A stretch of 64,000 bases of DNA, from contig JAEHOE010000066.1 in the NCBI GenBank assembly GCA_016858145.1, positions 186,001-250,000 on the forward strand, in the 5' to 3' direction. The notes below the pieces were generated by a model. It was not told where the DNA came from, made no database searches, and saw only the letters and a program-made list of their open reading frames with translations. Every line of letters starts with the position of its first letter. The stretch's first letter is position 1. This stretch comes from Edaphochlamys debaryana (taxonomy: Eukaryota > Chlorophyta > Chlorophyceae > Chlamydomonadales). The translations under genes were made by a program, and so were the position numbers. Below are positions 35,075-47,558 of this stretch, piece by piece.

Positions 35075-38000
35075 CTAGGCGATCTCGCCCTCCTCCGCCA
35101 TCGCCGCCTCGTCGCCCTCCTCGCCCTCCTCCTCCTCCTCCTCGCCCTCCTCCTCCTCCACCCGCTCCCCGCGCAGCCGCGCCCACAGGCTGGCCAGCGT
35201 CTCCTGCGGTAGGATGGGATACGGGAGGTGACGGGGAGTGAGTCCAGGCTTAAGTGGGTCGAATGCTTGCGGAGCGGACAGCAATCGGGCCGCCAAGGGC
35301 AGAGCCCTGGGCCCGGCGTCCCCCTCCCCGGCACGCCAGCAGCCCTCCGAAAGCCACCCCCCGGCAGCCCCTCGCCTCCTGCGCGCAGCCACGCACGGCT
35401 TCTCACTGCTTGCCTCCCTCTTTCCCCCTCCCCTCTTTTTCCCCCCACTTTTCCCTCCCCTTCTCTTTATCCTCCCCCGTCTCCCCTCCCCACCTTGGCG
35501 TAGTTGACCGCGGGCAGCAGCAGCAGCCAGCCCAGGCGGTAGTCGTTGCCCGAGAAGGCGTTGACCGACACAAACACAGAGTCGGAGGCGGCCACGTAGT
35601 CCACCTGGGGTGCAGGGTGGGGAGGAGGGGGTGGTGGCGGACGAGGGTGAAAGGGGAGGCGAGGCGCGGCTGGGCTCGAGACGCGCCCGAGAGCAGCGTC
35701 CCCCAGCCCCACCCGTGCCTCGCACGCATGCCGGCGCGCGGGCCTCCCAAGCCTCGGGCGGTTGACGCCCCGCACTCCACGCCCCTTACATCACGAGGGC
35801 GCATGGGCACGTGGGCACGCATCCCAACCCAGTTGCCGTAAGCATCTCCGTACGCACCTCCATGCCGAACGCGGCGCCCAGCAGCTCCCAGTCGTACGTG
35901 AAGTTGGCGCCGTACCCGCGCAGGCGCTTGCCGGCCTCCTCGGGGGTGCGCTCCTGGATGAAATCGAAGGCCATGCCCACGCCCTGAGAGGGGGGGGGGA
36001 GGGGGAGAGGGGAGAGGGGAAGTTGGGGCCAGGGGGCGGTGTCTGGCAGGGATCGCTGCAAAGGGTCCTGACGCGGTTCCGCACGGGCACGTACGGCAGG
36101 TTGATTGTACGGCTCACCGGCAGCCAGTCGTAGTTGACGAAGGCGCGGGCGCCCCAGCCCTCGTCCTTGCCGCCGGTGGGGCCCTGCGGAGGGGGGGGGG
36201 GTGCGGGGAAGATACGGGAGTGGATGAGAGACGGCGTTTCATCATCGCCAAGGGTCTCGCTAGTCCGCCTTCGCATCCCCACTCTTCAAACCCCCTTCAC
36301 GCCCCGCTCCCCAGTCCCCATACGCACCTCCGCCTTCCCCCCCCCTCCCCGCCCCCCTGTCCACACCCCCACCTGCACGTTGACCTTGCTGGCGCACGCC
36401 TCCACCTTGAACGGCCCCACCCGGAACGTGTCCTGCAGCCGCACGCCCACCGCCACGGGGCCCTTGCGGGGGTCGCCGCCCTCGCCCAGCCTGGGATGCA
36501 GGGGGGAGGAGGAGGGGAGAGGGAGGGAGAGGGAGGGAGAGGAGAGGGGGCAGTTGGCAGGGATTGGGGAAGGGTGGGGAGGGCAGGGGCTGCTGGTGGG
36601 CCGGCCTGGCGGAAGCGAGGCTCGGGCGCAGCAGAGCGACGGGCGGAGGGTTGGGGCCTCCACCAAGGATGCTGCTGCCCGCCCCCTCCCTTCCCCCCCT
36701 GACACCACCAACCTGGCCACCATGACGCCGCAGCCCGCGTGGTCGGTCTTTGCGAACAGACCGTCCTTGAACGTGTCCACCTGGGGGTAGAGGGGGAGGA
36801 GAAGGAAAAGGGAGGGAGGCAGGTAGTTGGAAAGGCGGCGAGCTACGGTCTCGGCACACCGCCTCCAAACTCTTCCAGCTGATGCACATCCCTGCCTACC
36901 TCTCTACATGCCTCCACATCGCTCCCTCCCTCTCTCCCTTCTCCCTCACCCCTCCCCACCTCTACCCCCCTTGCCTCCCTCCCCCCCCACCTCCAGCTGG
37001 TACATGATGTCCTTGATGTTGGGGCGCAGCACCTCCCAGCTGCCCGTCACCTGGCGGGGGAGGGGGGGAGGAGGTAGGAGGTAGGAGGTAGGAGGGGTGC
37101 CACGACGGGGTTCGACGTAGATGACGGCCGTTCCTCGCCCCTCCCGTCTTCAACTTCTTCGTCCTTCCCCCTAGCTCCCCACCCCTGGACTCTTCCCCCT
37201 TCTCCCCCACCAGGCACCTGGGTGATGTGGCGGGGCCCGAAGGGGGGCACCGAGTGGACCAGGCTCATGTGCGTCTCGCCCTGCGGAAGGGGTGATGACG
37301 GGGAAAGCACGCAGGGGCTAGGGGCAGCGCGGACTCAGATGGCCGATTCGGAGCAGTGGAGCCTTTGCAAGGGCCACACGCCCCGACGCTGTGCGGCTGC
37401 CCCCTAGCAGCGCCCGACTCCAGAGCCAATGCCCAGTGTGGCCGGCTGCCCGCTGCCCGGTGCACCGCCGTGAGGCCTTGTAAGGATTGCACCCCCCTGC
37501 ACCCCCAACCAAAGCCCCAACCGAAGCCCAATCCCCCCCATCACACCCTCCCAACCCCCACCCGCACGCCCCCACCTGCAGGCACAGGCTGCTCTTGTCC
37601 TTCTCCAGGCACACGGTGAGGTCGACGGGCACGCCGCCCCAGCCGTGGCGGTTGAAGGGCTGGGCCTCGTACTGCGGAGCGGGATCGGGGCGGCAGGCGG
37701 GGCGGGAGAACAGTCAATGACAGCGGAGAGGTGCACTTTCTCCCCCAGTCCTCATTCCCCCTTCCGCCACCTTCCGCGGATTAAAACCTAGACCGCTCTT
37801 CCGCTCTAGACCTCGGTGCTCGCTGGCTGCCGCTCCTTCTCTCCTTCCGCCCTCGAACTTGTACGAGATCTGTCGCCTCCCTCCCCCTCCCTCCCCCCTA
37901 CCTGGAACACGATGCCGTTGAGGGGGTCGTCGTGCTCGGGGCCGTAGTAGTCCTGAAGAGGGGAGAGGGGGGGGGGGAAAGGGGGGGGGGAAATGGGTGG

Positions 38001-41000
38001 GCATGCGATGCGTCTCTTTGGGGCTGCGCTCCCTAGCCAGCAACACACGCACGCAGAGGAGCCAAGCTCCTCCCGCATGCGCTCAGACTCACCACCTTGG
38101 CCTCCCGTCCTTTGACCACCTCCTCCCCTTCATCGTCCCCCTCACCCTACCCCCTCTGACCGCCTCCCTCCCCCCCCTAAGGACCCCACCTGCGAGGGGA
38201 TGACCGTGATGCCGGCGTCCTGCGCCTCCGCGTACGAGTGACGGTGCGAGTAGAGGTCCTCGGGGTCGAAGGTGGGGCCGAAGTCAATGGGGTCAACCAC
38301 GAAGGACTGCGAGAGGGGGGGGGCGAAGCGAAAGGTGAGGAGGTAAGGACTGGGCGGAGCAGGCCTGGGTTCTGCAAACTGGCAACCGTCACAGCCAAAA
38401 CCGCCCGAGCCGTAACCTGCCGTACCTCGATGCCGTACTCCACGGCGTGGTCCACGTCGGCCTCGCTGTAGCTGGACTTGAAGGTGCCGGCGCTCTTGTC
38501 GAACTGCCGCAGCATGGCGGCGTACTCGCGCTGCGCCCACGGGTCGCCCTGTACGGCCAGGTCGTACATGTGCCGGTAGTACCTGTCGTACGGCGCGGCA
38601 ACGGCAAGGTACGGCAGGGTGTCAGTCCGTCGGCAACCCCACCTTCCCTCCTCCTGCGGCAGGCGCCTGCCGTCCTAGCGCAGGGCCCACCCCACCGCCG
38701 AAGCCTCCTGCGCCCGCCCAGCCCTTGCTCCCGCGCCACCCCGCGTGCATCGCACTTTGCTTCACACTTACACCCCAAGCCCCCACATCCTTTTCCCCCG
38801 CGCTCACGCGTGGTTGAAGCTCTCGGCCTCCTCGTCCTCCGTGATCTCCTCGCCCAGGCCCGCAACGGACTCCATCAGCGCCCAGCCCTGGGGGGAGGGG
38901 GGGGCGGAGCGGGGGGAGGAGGCCGATTGGAACACGCCGGAAAGGGCACACTCCGGGGCACACAAGGTCACCTGACAAACTCTGTCAGCTGCAGTCAAGG
39001 GCGCCCTCTAGCACATCGGCACCCTTGCATCGCAGCAGCCGTCCCCCGACACACCCATCTGGCAGACACATGTCCCCCCCCGTTTTCCCCCCAACGACCT
39101 CTCCCCCGCTTCCCCGCCCCACCTCGGGCTTGAGCACGCCCTCGCTCATCTGCTCCACGAAGAAGGTCATGGGGGGCAGCCGGCTGCGCATCATCTGCCT
39201 GGGGGGTGGAGAGGAGGGGCGGAAGGGGGGGGGGAGGCGGGCGAGGGGTAATGAGGGCTTGTGAGAACGCGAGGTCGTCGTCCGGGGCGCTGCATGCATC
39301 TGTCCAAATCCCCACTTCAGCCGTCCCCCCTCCTCGCGGCCCCTGGCGCGACAGGCATGCTTCGCTAGACTCCGCCCTTTCCCTTCCGCACCCACCCAAC
39401 CACCCCCAGCGCCCCCACCCCCAGCCCCCCACTCCGCCTCACTTGAAGATGTCCTGCGGCCCCCGCGCGCCGCCCGCCGCCGCCGCCTTGCCCGCCTTGG
39501 CCTTGGCCAGCTCCTTGAAGGCGGCCGTGGCCAGGTTGTACGACTTGTAGCCCACCAGCTGCGGTACGGCAGGGGTGTACGGCAACGTGGGGTTCGCCGG
39601 CCGCGGAAGCCAGATCCTTAACCTCTCCCGCTCCCGGCCCCATGCCCGCCACCATTACCCCTCTCACCAACCCCCTCTCCCAACCCCATCAAGCCGCCCC
39701 CCCTCAGCCCCAAACATTCCGCCTTTCCCACAGCCCCCACACAAACCCTACCCCCCTTTTGCCTGAAGCCACTAAACAGAGATCTGGACTTCCCCCCGCT
39801 TCCTCCCTCCCTCCCTCCCTACCCCCTCCCCCCCACCTGCACCAGCAGCTGCTGCTTCCAGGGCACCGCCGTGGGCCCCTCCAGGATGACGGGCTGGCCC
39901 AGGGAGTTGGTGGGGCAGGAGGGGTGGCAGTCGGCCAGGAACACGGGGTTGCGGGACTGCTGGTCGCCGGCGGCCTGGGGGGCGGAAAGGAAGGGGGGAA
40001 GGGGAGAAGGGGGGGAAGGTCTAGGGCATGGAAGGCAGGGTCGTCACCACGCACGGTGGAACACAGCCCCACGGCCCCAACAACACACGGCATCTCCGCT
40101 TACCCACCCACCCTGCCATCCATCCCCTATCGTCTCACCTCCGCTCCATTCCTTTCCGCCCTTCTCGCCCCCGCCCCCACCTGGCGCAGCAGCTGCGACA
40201 CGATATTGCCGACACGAACCCGCCGTCCAACGGTCCAACCCCCCTACCCCTGGACTCGCTTTCCCCCCGCCCCCCCCCCCAGGACAGCAGGCACGTGTAC
40301 GCACCTGGCGCAGGAGCTGCGACACGATGTTGCGGCGCTGGCGGGAGTTGATGTCGTACTGCCCGCCGAAGGCCGCGCGCGCGGCGTGCGCGTGCGTGAG
40401 TACGGCCATGGTGTTGCGCCACACCCCCGGGCCCAGGGCCTCGGTGATGAGGCCCAGCAGGCCCAGCTCGCCCAGGCCCGGGCGAGTGGCGTCCAGCCTG
40501 TGGGTGGGAGGGGATGACGGTGAGGCGGGTGGAGGTTGAAGGGTGGATGCAGACAACCGGGGAGGTAGCAAGTCGCGTCGGCAGAACCGCACCGCACCGC
40601 ACCGCACCGCACCGTGCCGCGCCGCATGCACGACTCATCCGATCGCAGCACGCCTACCACCAGCACGCACCGCACGCCCCCTTGCCCCCCAGCCCCCACC
40701 TGTCCACGTAGAACACGTAGTCGGGCTTGTGCCACTTGTAGGCGGCGCGCACGGAGCGCAGGATGGCCTTGTTCTCGGCGGTGCGGCCGGCGGCGGCGTG
40801 CAGCCCCGGGGTGTCGATGAAGGTGAGGGGGAGGCCGTTGTGGTCCCCCCGCACCACGCGCACGCCGCGGGTGGCCTCCTTGAAGGCGTTGGTGCGGGAG
40901 GCGGTGCGGCCCAGGAGCGAGTTGATGAGAGCAGACTTGCCCGTGCCTGGGGGGGGGGGGGGAAGAGGAGGGCGGGGACTTTGTTCAGCGTATTACAAGG

Positions 41001-43262
41001 CGGCTAGAGGGCGGGACCAAGATCGGAAGGATCGGGCCAGATGATCTCAGTCCTGGTTCCCCGGATGCCAAGGAGCGCCGTGCTCGCTTAGGCCTTCCCC
41101 CGCTCCCCCCCCCTCACCCTGCACCCCTCCCTCCCCTCCCCCCCCTATAATGCCCCCCCCCCTCCCCCCCCTCACCCGTCATGCCCAGCACCATGATCTT
41201 GATCCGCAGGCCCTGGATCTGGCTCAGCGGCGGCTCGCGGGCGTCCGCCGCCCGCGCGTCCCGCTCCGCCGCCGCAATGAGGTCCACGCGGCGGCTGCCC
41301 TTGTAGTGCTGGGCGCCAACCATGCGCTCAGAGCGCTCGATGGCCTGGCGGTTGGCGGTTGGGAGTTGGGGGTTGGCGAAACGAGCACGATAAGTTCCGT
41401 ATCGGCCCCCGGCACACCTGCCCTTCACGCCTCGGCCCCTTCCCGGGAACATGATTCTCTTCCCCCGACCCTTCATCTTCCTCCCTGCTCCGACCGCCAC
41501 ACGCACCCACACAACCCCTCATCCCCCTCCCCCCGCCCCCCTCTCCCCTCCCCCTCTCCCTTCCTCCCCTCCCCCACCCCTCACCTGCAGGAACTGCACC
41601 ACCTGGTCCGACCGCGCCGACAGCCCCAGGCGGGCCGCCGCGCGGATGAGCCGCACGCGGATGTCGTGCGCCTGCCGCTGCACCCGCTGCACGCGCTTCT
41701 CCTCGGAGGCGTCCACCACCTCGTTCTCGGGCGTGGCCGAGACCGCGGCGGAGGCGGCCGCGGCCGGCGCCACGGCGGCGGCGGGGGCCGGGGCTGGGGC
41801 CGGCGGCGCGGCGGGCGCGGGGGCAGGGACGGCTGTGCGAGGGGGGAGGGGAGACGGGTTGGGTTGGGTTGGGTTTCACAGGGCTGAGCAGGGCGCGAGG
41901 CGGAGACCAGCTGTGCGGCCTGGCGCGGTCGCCCCGGCCAGGCCGTCACCGTCCGGTCCCGCGGGGAGGCTCCGGGCCGCACCCAGGGCCGAAGCCTGGT
42001 GCGCTCGCCACCGTAAGCCGCATTTGATGGCCGTCAGGCATTGCAGCCCCGGATCCCGGATGGCAGCGCCGGGAGTGAAAGGAAACCCCTCCCGTCCCCG
42101 GCCCTGTTGGCACGGCTGCATGCTGGTGACGGGGGGGGGGGGAGTTCGAGGACCCAGGCCCAGTTCTGGCAGGGGCCGGAGCCTCGGCCCGTCCCTTCCC
42201 CGACGGCGCGTCCGGCTGTCCCCCGGAGGTGCGGATGGGATGCCCCTTCTGCAGCCGGCAGGGACCGCCAGGGACGCCCCCTCGGCCCCCTTCGCAGCGG
42301 AGCGCTTCGCCCCCCGCCATCGCGCCCGCGTCCCTCCTGCCTCATTCTGGCACGGCCAGGAGCCCCCACTGAGTCCCACCCCCAGCCCCTGTCCAAGCCG
42401 CTGCCCCGGCCCCAGCCCCAGCCCCGCATCCCCAGCTCCCCGACACGATCCCTCCCCTCTCCCCTTCCCCTCCTTCCAGATCCAGTGCCGTGGTCCGTCT
42501 GCACCCCCTTTCCCCCCCTTTCCAGATACGGCTCCACAGAAGCAGCCACCTACCCGCGGGGCGAGCCGGGAGGCCTCCGGGCACTCCCAGGGGCGCGCGA
42601 GGGGCGGCAGCGGGCGTGGGGGCCGCCGCGGCGGCGGGGCGCGGGGGCAGCGTGGGCAGTCCGCCCGTGGGCCCGGCGGGGCGGGCCGGGAGGGAGGGCT
42701 GGGCCGCGCCAGCGCCGGCGCTAGGGGCGGCAGGGGCCGCAGAAGCGCCCGTGGGGGCAGCCGCCGCCGGGGCCGCGCCGGCGGCGGGGCGGGCGGGCAG
42801 GGCCGAGCCTAGGCCGGCCCCGCCCAGACCCGACGGCGCGCCGGGGCGAGGGGGCAGCTTGGGCCCAAGGCCCGCGGGGGCTCCAGGGGCAGCAGCAGCT
42901 GCGCCGGTGGAGCTGCTGGCAGCTGGCTGTTGCGCCGCGGGGGTCGAGGCCGGGGCCGCGGCTGCGGCCGGGGGTGGCGAGGCGTGGTGCTCGGGCTTCT
43001 TGGGCAGGGCTCCGCCCAGGCCCCGAGGAGGCAGCCCGCCGAGGCCGCCCTTGGGCCGCTCCGGCAGCGAGGGGCCCGACGAGGAGCTCGCGCTGGCTGG
43101 CTGCGCGCCGGTGCCTGCAAGCGATGGCGTCGGCGAAATGGATGAGACATGGCCAGCGCTGGACCTGAGTAAAGAATCCCGCTTGTATTTAATTGGCTTA
43201 CCTGTGCCCTGGCTGCTGGTGGATCCAGCGCCAGTCACCGCGGGGCGCGAGGACTCGTCCAT
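35075..43262 (-). CDS. TOC159: Toc159-family chloroplast protein-import receptor GTPase
   Basis: Twenty-two exons give 1,016 residues: 43262-43202, 43114-42554, 41832-41585, 41344-41176, 40946-40700, 40497-40305, 39974-39837, 39558-39443, 39198-39123, 38887-38808, 38582-38426, 38306-38190, 37952-37902, 37671-37576, 37280-37218, 37050-36991, 36780-36713, 36490-36373, 36183-36118, 35983-35858, 35604-35494, 35203-35075. It recognises preproteins at the outer chloroplast envelope. The GTPase domain (about 330-540) shows KIMVLGMTGTGKSALINSLL (P-loop Lys350), FIDTPGL (391-397), YVFYVDRLD and MAVLTHAHA. The C-terminal half matches the M (membrane-anchor) domain of Toc159 relatives (MTFFVEQM, AFVNYDWLP, YDWELLGAAFGMEVRT is partly intron: the exon ends at GME). 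The N-terminal A domain (about 1-285) is Pro/Ala/Gly rich rather than acidic, while an acidic Glu run closes the protein. Intron 5 holds an ACCGC tandem run near 40586-40612. Confidence 0.93.
40180..40209 (-). repeat. Duplicated exon-6 end with donor inside a Toc159 intron
   Basis: The end of exon 40497-40305 with its donor (plus strand CACCTGGCGCAGGAGCTGCG, about 40302-40321) recurs 121 bases away as CACCTGGCGCAGCAGCTGCG followed by ACACGAT, within the next intron. The copy keeps a GTGGGG donor, so it may act as a decoy or alternative 5' splice site. Confidence 0.75.
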
Positions 43263-44297
43263 TTGCTCGCGGCTAGCAGTCCCCTGCGCCGCCGACGAGG
43301 CGCAAGAGCGGCCCGAGTTACAATTGGAGTATACAGGACTCGCGAAGGACGTAATTGGGTCGCATGCGAGCGATCGGCAGGGTCAGCGGACGTTCGCGCA
43401 GCCGCAACCGAGTGCAGCTCACCTCCTCCGCATGCCCAGTTCCCGCTGGGTCCTCAGATCTGTTGGGCAGGCGACAAGGCGTTAGATCGATACCATGCTC
43501 CTGTCGTGGGAGCAGCGAGGACAAACGCACCCGCTCATGCCGGTGCGCGGCGGCCTTCAGTGGGACGCCAAATCTCCTAAGTGAAGCTCAACGTAAGCAC
43601 GGGCGACCCCTAATGGTGAAGCGGGGATCGCGGAGAGAGACGAGAAAGGCCGTGCACGACCCGCATGCCAGCACGCCCGATGTCGGGTCAGCTTGAAGGC
43701 GATCCCGGCTTCCCCAGGCTGCATTCCGCCCCAACGACGACACTTGGGAGGTGGAAGCTCGCGGGAAGTCGGTGGGGTCAAAGATGAATGCCGCGGGCCC
43801 TGTCGCGGTGAGGATGGCCCGGAACATCCCGGGTCGCGGGTACGTGCCGACCAGGTGTGCCGGACCGACTTGCGACGAAGTCACTTATACGATCGTGCCG
43901 GCTAAGGCGCAGACAAGGCTCCCTGCTTCGATATTACAGCGTCCGCTCAAGCCCACTTCCTGTTCCCAGCTGGCACCAAGCGGCGGTATCCCACGGCACT
44001 CGTGCTCGGTTCTTGCCCCACCCCGCCCTGTCCACGTCCACGCGTCCGACATCCTCAGGCCGCTGCGGCCCCCAAGCGCAGGGGACACAAGCCGACAAGC
44101 CCAATCACCTCAAAAAAAACTCGCTCCTGACCATGCCTCAAAACTGTTGGCGGCCAGCAGCCAGGCCACCACCAATGAAACGCCCCCTTCCCCGTCCATT
44201 CCGCCCCATTCCACAACCTCCCTGCCTCCTCCAGCCCACATAAACCCGCTCCGTCCCCGCCTTCTCCCCCTGCTCCACCCAGCTTCCTCCAGCTTCC
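43263..44297. other. Intergenic between the Toc159 start and the S1 gene end
   Basis: No gene recognised. It contains the Toc159 promoter (undefined) and the 3' UTR of the S1 gene. TTACA at 43934-43938 (TGTAA on the minus strand), about 360 bases after the S1 stop, is a candidate poly(A) signal. Confidence 0.5.
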
Positions 44298-47200
44298 TCA
44301 CAGCTTCTGAGCGACGCGCTGCAGCATCAGCTTGACCTGCTCGCGGCTGAGCTCCTTGGCCGTGAGGCTGAGCTGAGTGGCCACCACGCCCAGGCGCGCG
44401 ATGCAGGTGTAGACGCCCTCCGAGTCCGTACGCACCAGGTACACCTCCAGGTCCTGGGCCACGTGGTGGGGGTCCTGTCAGGGGGAAGGGAGGCAACAGA
44501 GGGAGGGGGGGAGGCCAGGGGGCGAGGTGAATGCAGGCACAGCTCTAGGTCTTGGGCCACGTGGCCTCACCCGCTGCAAATCGCCCAGATCCCCAGCAGA
44601 CGACCTGGTACATGCCGGCGCATCCCACCCCCATCTTCCCGCGTGGCCCACTCGCGCCAAGGCTCAGTCCCAAACCCAAACCCGAGCATGGTACCGCACC
44701 CGTCCCTGTACCCGCCTCCCCCCGCCTCCAGCACCAGCCCCCAGCCGCCACCTGCGCCAGACCCCGACAGCTGCGCACTGCATTGACCCACCTGCGCCGA
44801 CTGCTTGACCTCCACTCCGTCCACCCCGGGCGAGGACCGCAGCTGCTCAATCAGCGCCTCGACCTGGGGCTCGGGGCTCACGGCCGAGGGCTCCCAGGCC
44901 AGAGAGTCCAGCGAGGCGCGCAGCGGGTCCGTGGACAGCTGCTTGACCGACAGCCCCACGCGGACGTTGACCGGGTCAACGGAGATCACCTTGGCGCGGA
45001 TCTCCTGGCCTGCGTGTACGGCAGCACGGGGCGGAGAGGGCGGAAAGGGGGGAAGAAGAGGGCGGTCGCGTGGGCCGAAGCGGGGATTGGGGAGACCTGC
45101 CTCCTCACCGACGCCGCCCGGTCCGACGCCAACGGGTCCCTGGAGACCCAGCCTCGTCAGCCTCCCAACGGCCGTCCGTGGCCCATCCCCCACGGCCGCC
45201 GCCCCCAGCCCTGCGCCCCATACACAGCCCTGGCTACCCTTCACTCGTTGCTAACAAAGGGCCAGCAGCTCAGCACCCACCCCAGCACACACGTGGGCTC
45301 CGATCTGGCCAGGGTTGCGTGCTTTTGCTTTTAGCGTCTGCTTTAGCGGTCCATGCCCTAGAGCCAGCACCCACCTGGCTGCAGGACCTGGTCCACGGTG
45401 AGGATGCGGTCCCAGGAGACCTCGCTCTTGTGCACCATGCAGGACACATCGGGCATGCCAGCCACCTGCGGGATCGGGGGTGCAGGGGAGGAGGCGGGAG
45501 GGGGGTAAGGCTTTTGAGGGCGGTGAAGGGGGGAGGAGAGAGGAAGGCCGATGAGAGCAAGGACGTTGTGCACGCCGCTGCTCACTCTCGTGAATCGAGG
45601 CACGTCCGGCGCATGCTCCTGCTGCCGCCGTGGCTTGCCAGGCGCCCGCAGCCCAGAACTCCCCTACCCACACCCTGCCCCCCACGCCCCATTCCCACGC
45701 CCCATCCCCACGCATCAACCGCCCTCACCTGCACGAACGCTCCGTAGTCCTCCACCGCCGTCACCACGCCGGTCACCACACCGCCGGTCTGCGGACAGGG
45801 GGGGCAGAGCGCAGTGGTGACGGGGTCATGAGCCGTGACTTGAAGCTGGGTAGAGGTTGCGAGCGCCCAGAAGACCAGAGGGCAGGAGCCCAGGAGGGAA
45901 GCGGTCCTTCCCCCCCAAGAGTCCTGCCCCAGCAACCTGCAGGGCCATCCAGCCGCCCTCCACACACCAGCCCCCCGCACGCCCATTCTGACGACACGCC
46001 ATACCCCGGCAAACCGTCGGCACCCGGCTCCCAGATCCAGCGCCCCGCAGGCGGCAGCAGCCCAGGGCCGCCGTGCTGCCGCCCTGTGCTCGCCACCTGC
46101 TCGCCACAGCCCTGCCTCCCATGCCCCCCGCTTGTGCACACCGTCTCCTTGCATTCGCTTGAAGCCAATACGGTACCCAACACCCAAGTTCCAACCCCGA
46201 CCGAATCCCAACCGCCAACCATCAACCGCCAACACAAGGGCTCACCTCCATCTGGGCCAGGGCCTCCGAGGCCAGCGCCTGGCGCTCGCTGCACACCAGC
46301 TCCTTGCGGGCGGGGTCGGCCTGGGGGCAGCGCAGGGAGGGCGAGGGGCTAAGATGGGGCGATGCGCAAAGACGGACATGCAAAGACGGACACCGTCTTG
46401 TGGATTGGACGGCCTCCTTGGCCCGATTGGCCAGCTGTGTCTGGCCGCACGGAGGTCTGGGCCTTCGCCCTTACTCCCCAAGCAATTGCTGCAAACGTCT
46501 GGCCGGCCAGAAGCCCGAGCCCGTCGTGGCGGCGCTTTGAGGCGCTTCAGCTCTCTTAGGCCAGGGGAGTCCCGCCCGGGACAACTACTCATGGATCCTT
46601 GCCTCTCGGGCCGAGCCCAGGCAGTCCTTCCCCCACATCAGCCAACGCCACTCAAGCCTACCCAGCACATGGCTTAAAACTCAAGCCTACCTGTCAACAG
46701 CTACCTACCGATACGGCACCGGCGCGACCCCTGGCCCCGCCTCGCTCCATTGCCCCCAAGAGCCTCACCGACATGATCCGCACACGCAGCACCGTCTCCA
46801 TGAGCGGGCTCATGTCCCCGCCCTGGCACTGCCGCAGCCGCGCCGCGTCCACGGCGGTGAACGGCATGAAGCCTGCGCGGGCGTGCAGGGGAGCGGCTGG
46901 GCTCAGCGCAGGAAGCGTGCGGTGCATGAGGGGCTGTACGATTTGCCCCAGTGCGTGCACATGGGCATGACATGAGGGTTGGGCCCACAGATGTCCTCCC
47001 TGCAAGTTTTGCCTGGGCCTTCATTCCTCAGCCAGCTGGCTTGCCCCTGTGCCCGCCGTACCTCGTACGGCACCGAACTGCACCATGAGGCCCTTGGTGT
47101 TCTGCCCCACCACCTTGACCTCCACGGTCTCCCCGCTGGCGATCGCGTCAGCGGCCTTCTTGTAGGACTCGGTCACAAGGGTCGCAGCGGGCTGCGCCTG

Positions 47201-47558
47201 CGCCTGCTTGGCAGCGCTCGCGGGCTTGGGCCGCATCAGGCTGGGCGGAGCGACAGGCTCAGGGGTCTTGCTGGCCTGAAAAGAAATATTTGGGAGGGGG
47301 AGGAGGGGAAGGAGGGGGGGCAAAGGGAAAGTCACCAAGTGGGCGGGGGTAGCGAGCAACCACGAGCCACACACACGCGCAGGCCGCACTAGGAGCCACA
47401 AGACGAGGGGCTTGGGGGTAAGGCAGCGACCTTGAAACCCCGTTGTGTTCAATTACCTGTGCGCTGATGCGTGGAGCCGAGCGCGCGCAGCGGCGTGGGG
47501 CCGCGAGCTGGCGCTGTGGCCGCATCGCCATGCGTGGGCAGCTCGACGCGATAGCCAT
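44298..47558 (-). CDS. Plastid S1-domain RNA-binding protein (SRRP1/ribosomal S1-like)
   Basis: Eight exons give 346 residues: 47558-47457, 47275-47062, 46872-46769, 46320-46246, 45788-45729, 45465-45375, 45009-44792, 44474-44298. The first exon (34 residues, basic, Ser/Ala/Arg rich, MAIASSCPRMAMRPQRQL) is a likely chloroplast transit peptide. One S1 fold is seen at about 82-150 (GETVEVKVVGQNTKGLMVQF, GFMPFTAV) and a second at about 166-247 (GGVVTGVVTAVEDYGAFVQ, MVHKSEVSWDRI, AKVISVDPVNVRVGLSVKQL). The C-terminal 60 residues (DPHHVAQDLEVYLV, ending VKLMLQRVAQKL) are not S1; they recall the tail of plant SRRP1-type proteins. It probably binds plastid RNA or the 30S ribosome. Two S1 units instead of the three of plastid ribosomal S1 favour SRRP1-like. 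It lies upstream of Toc159 on the same strand. Confidence 0.83.
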
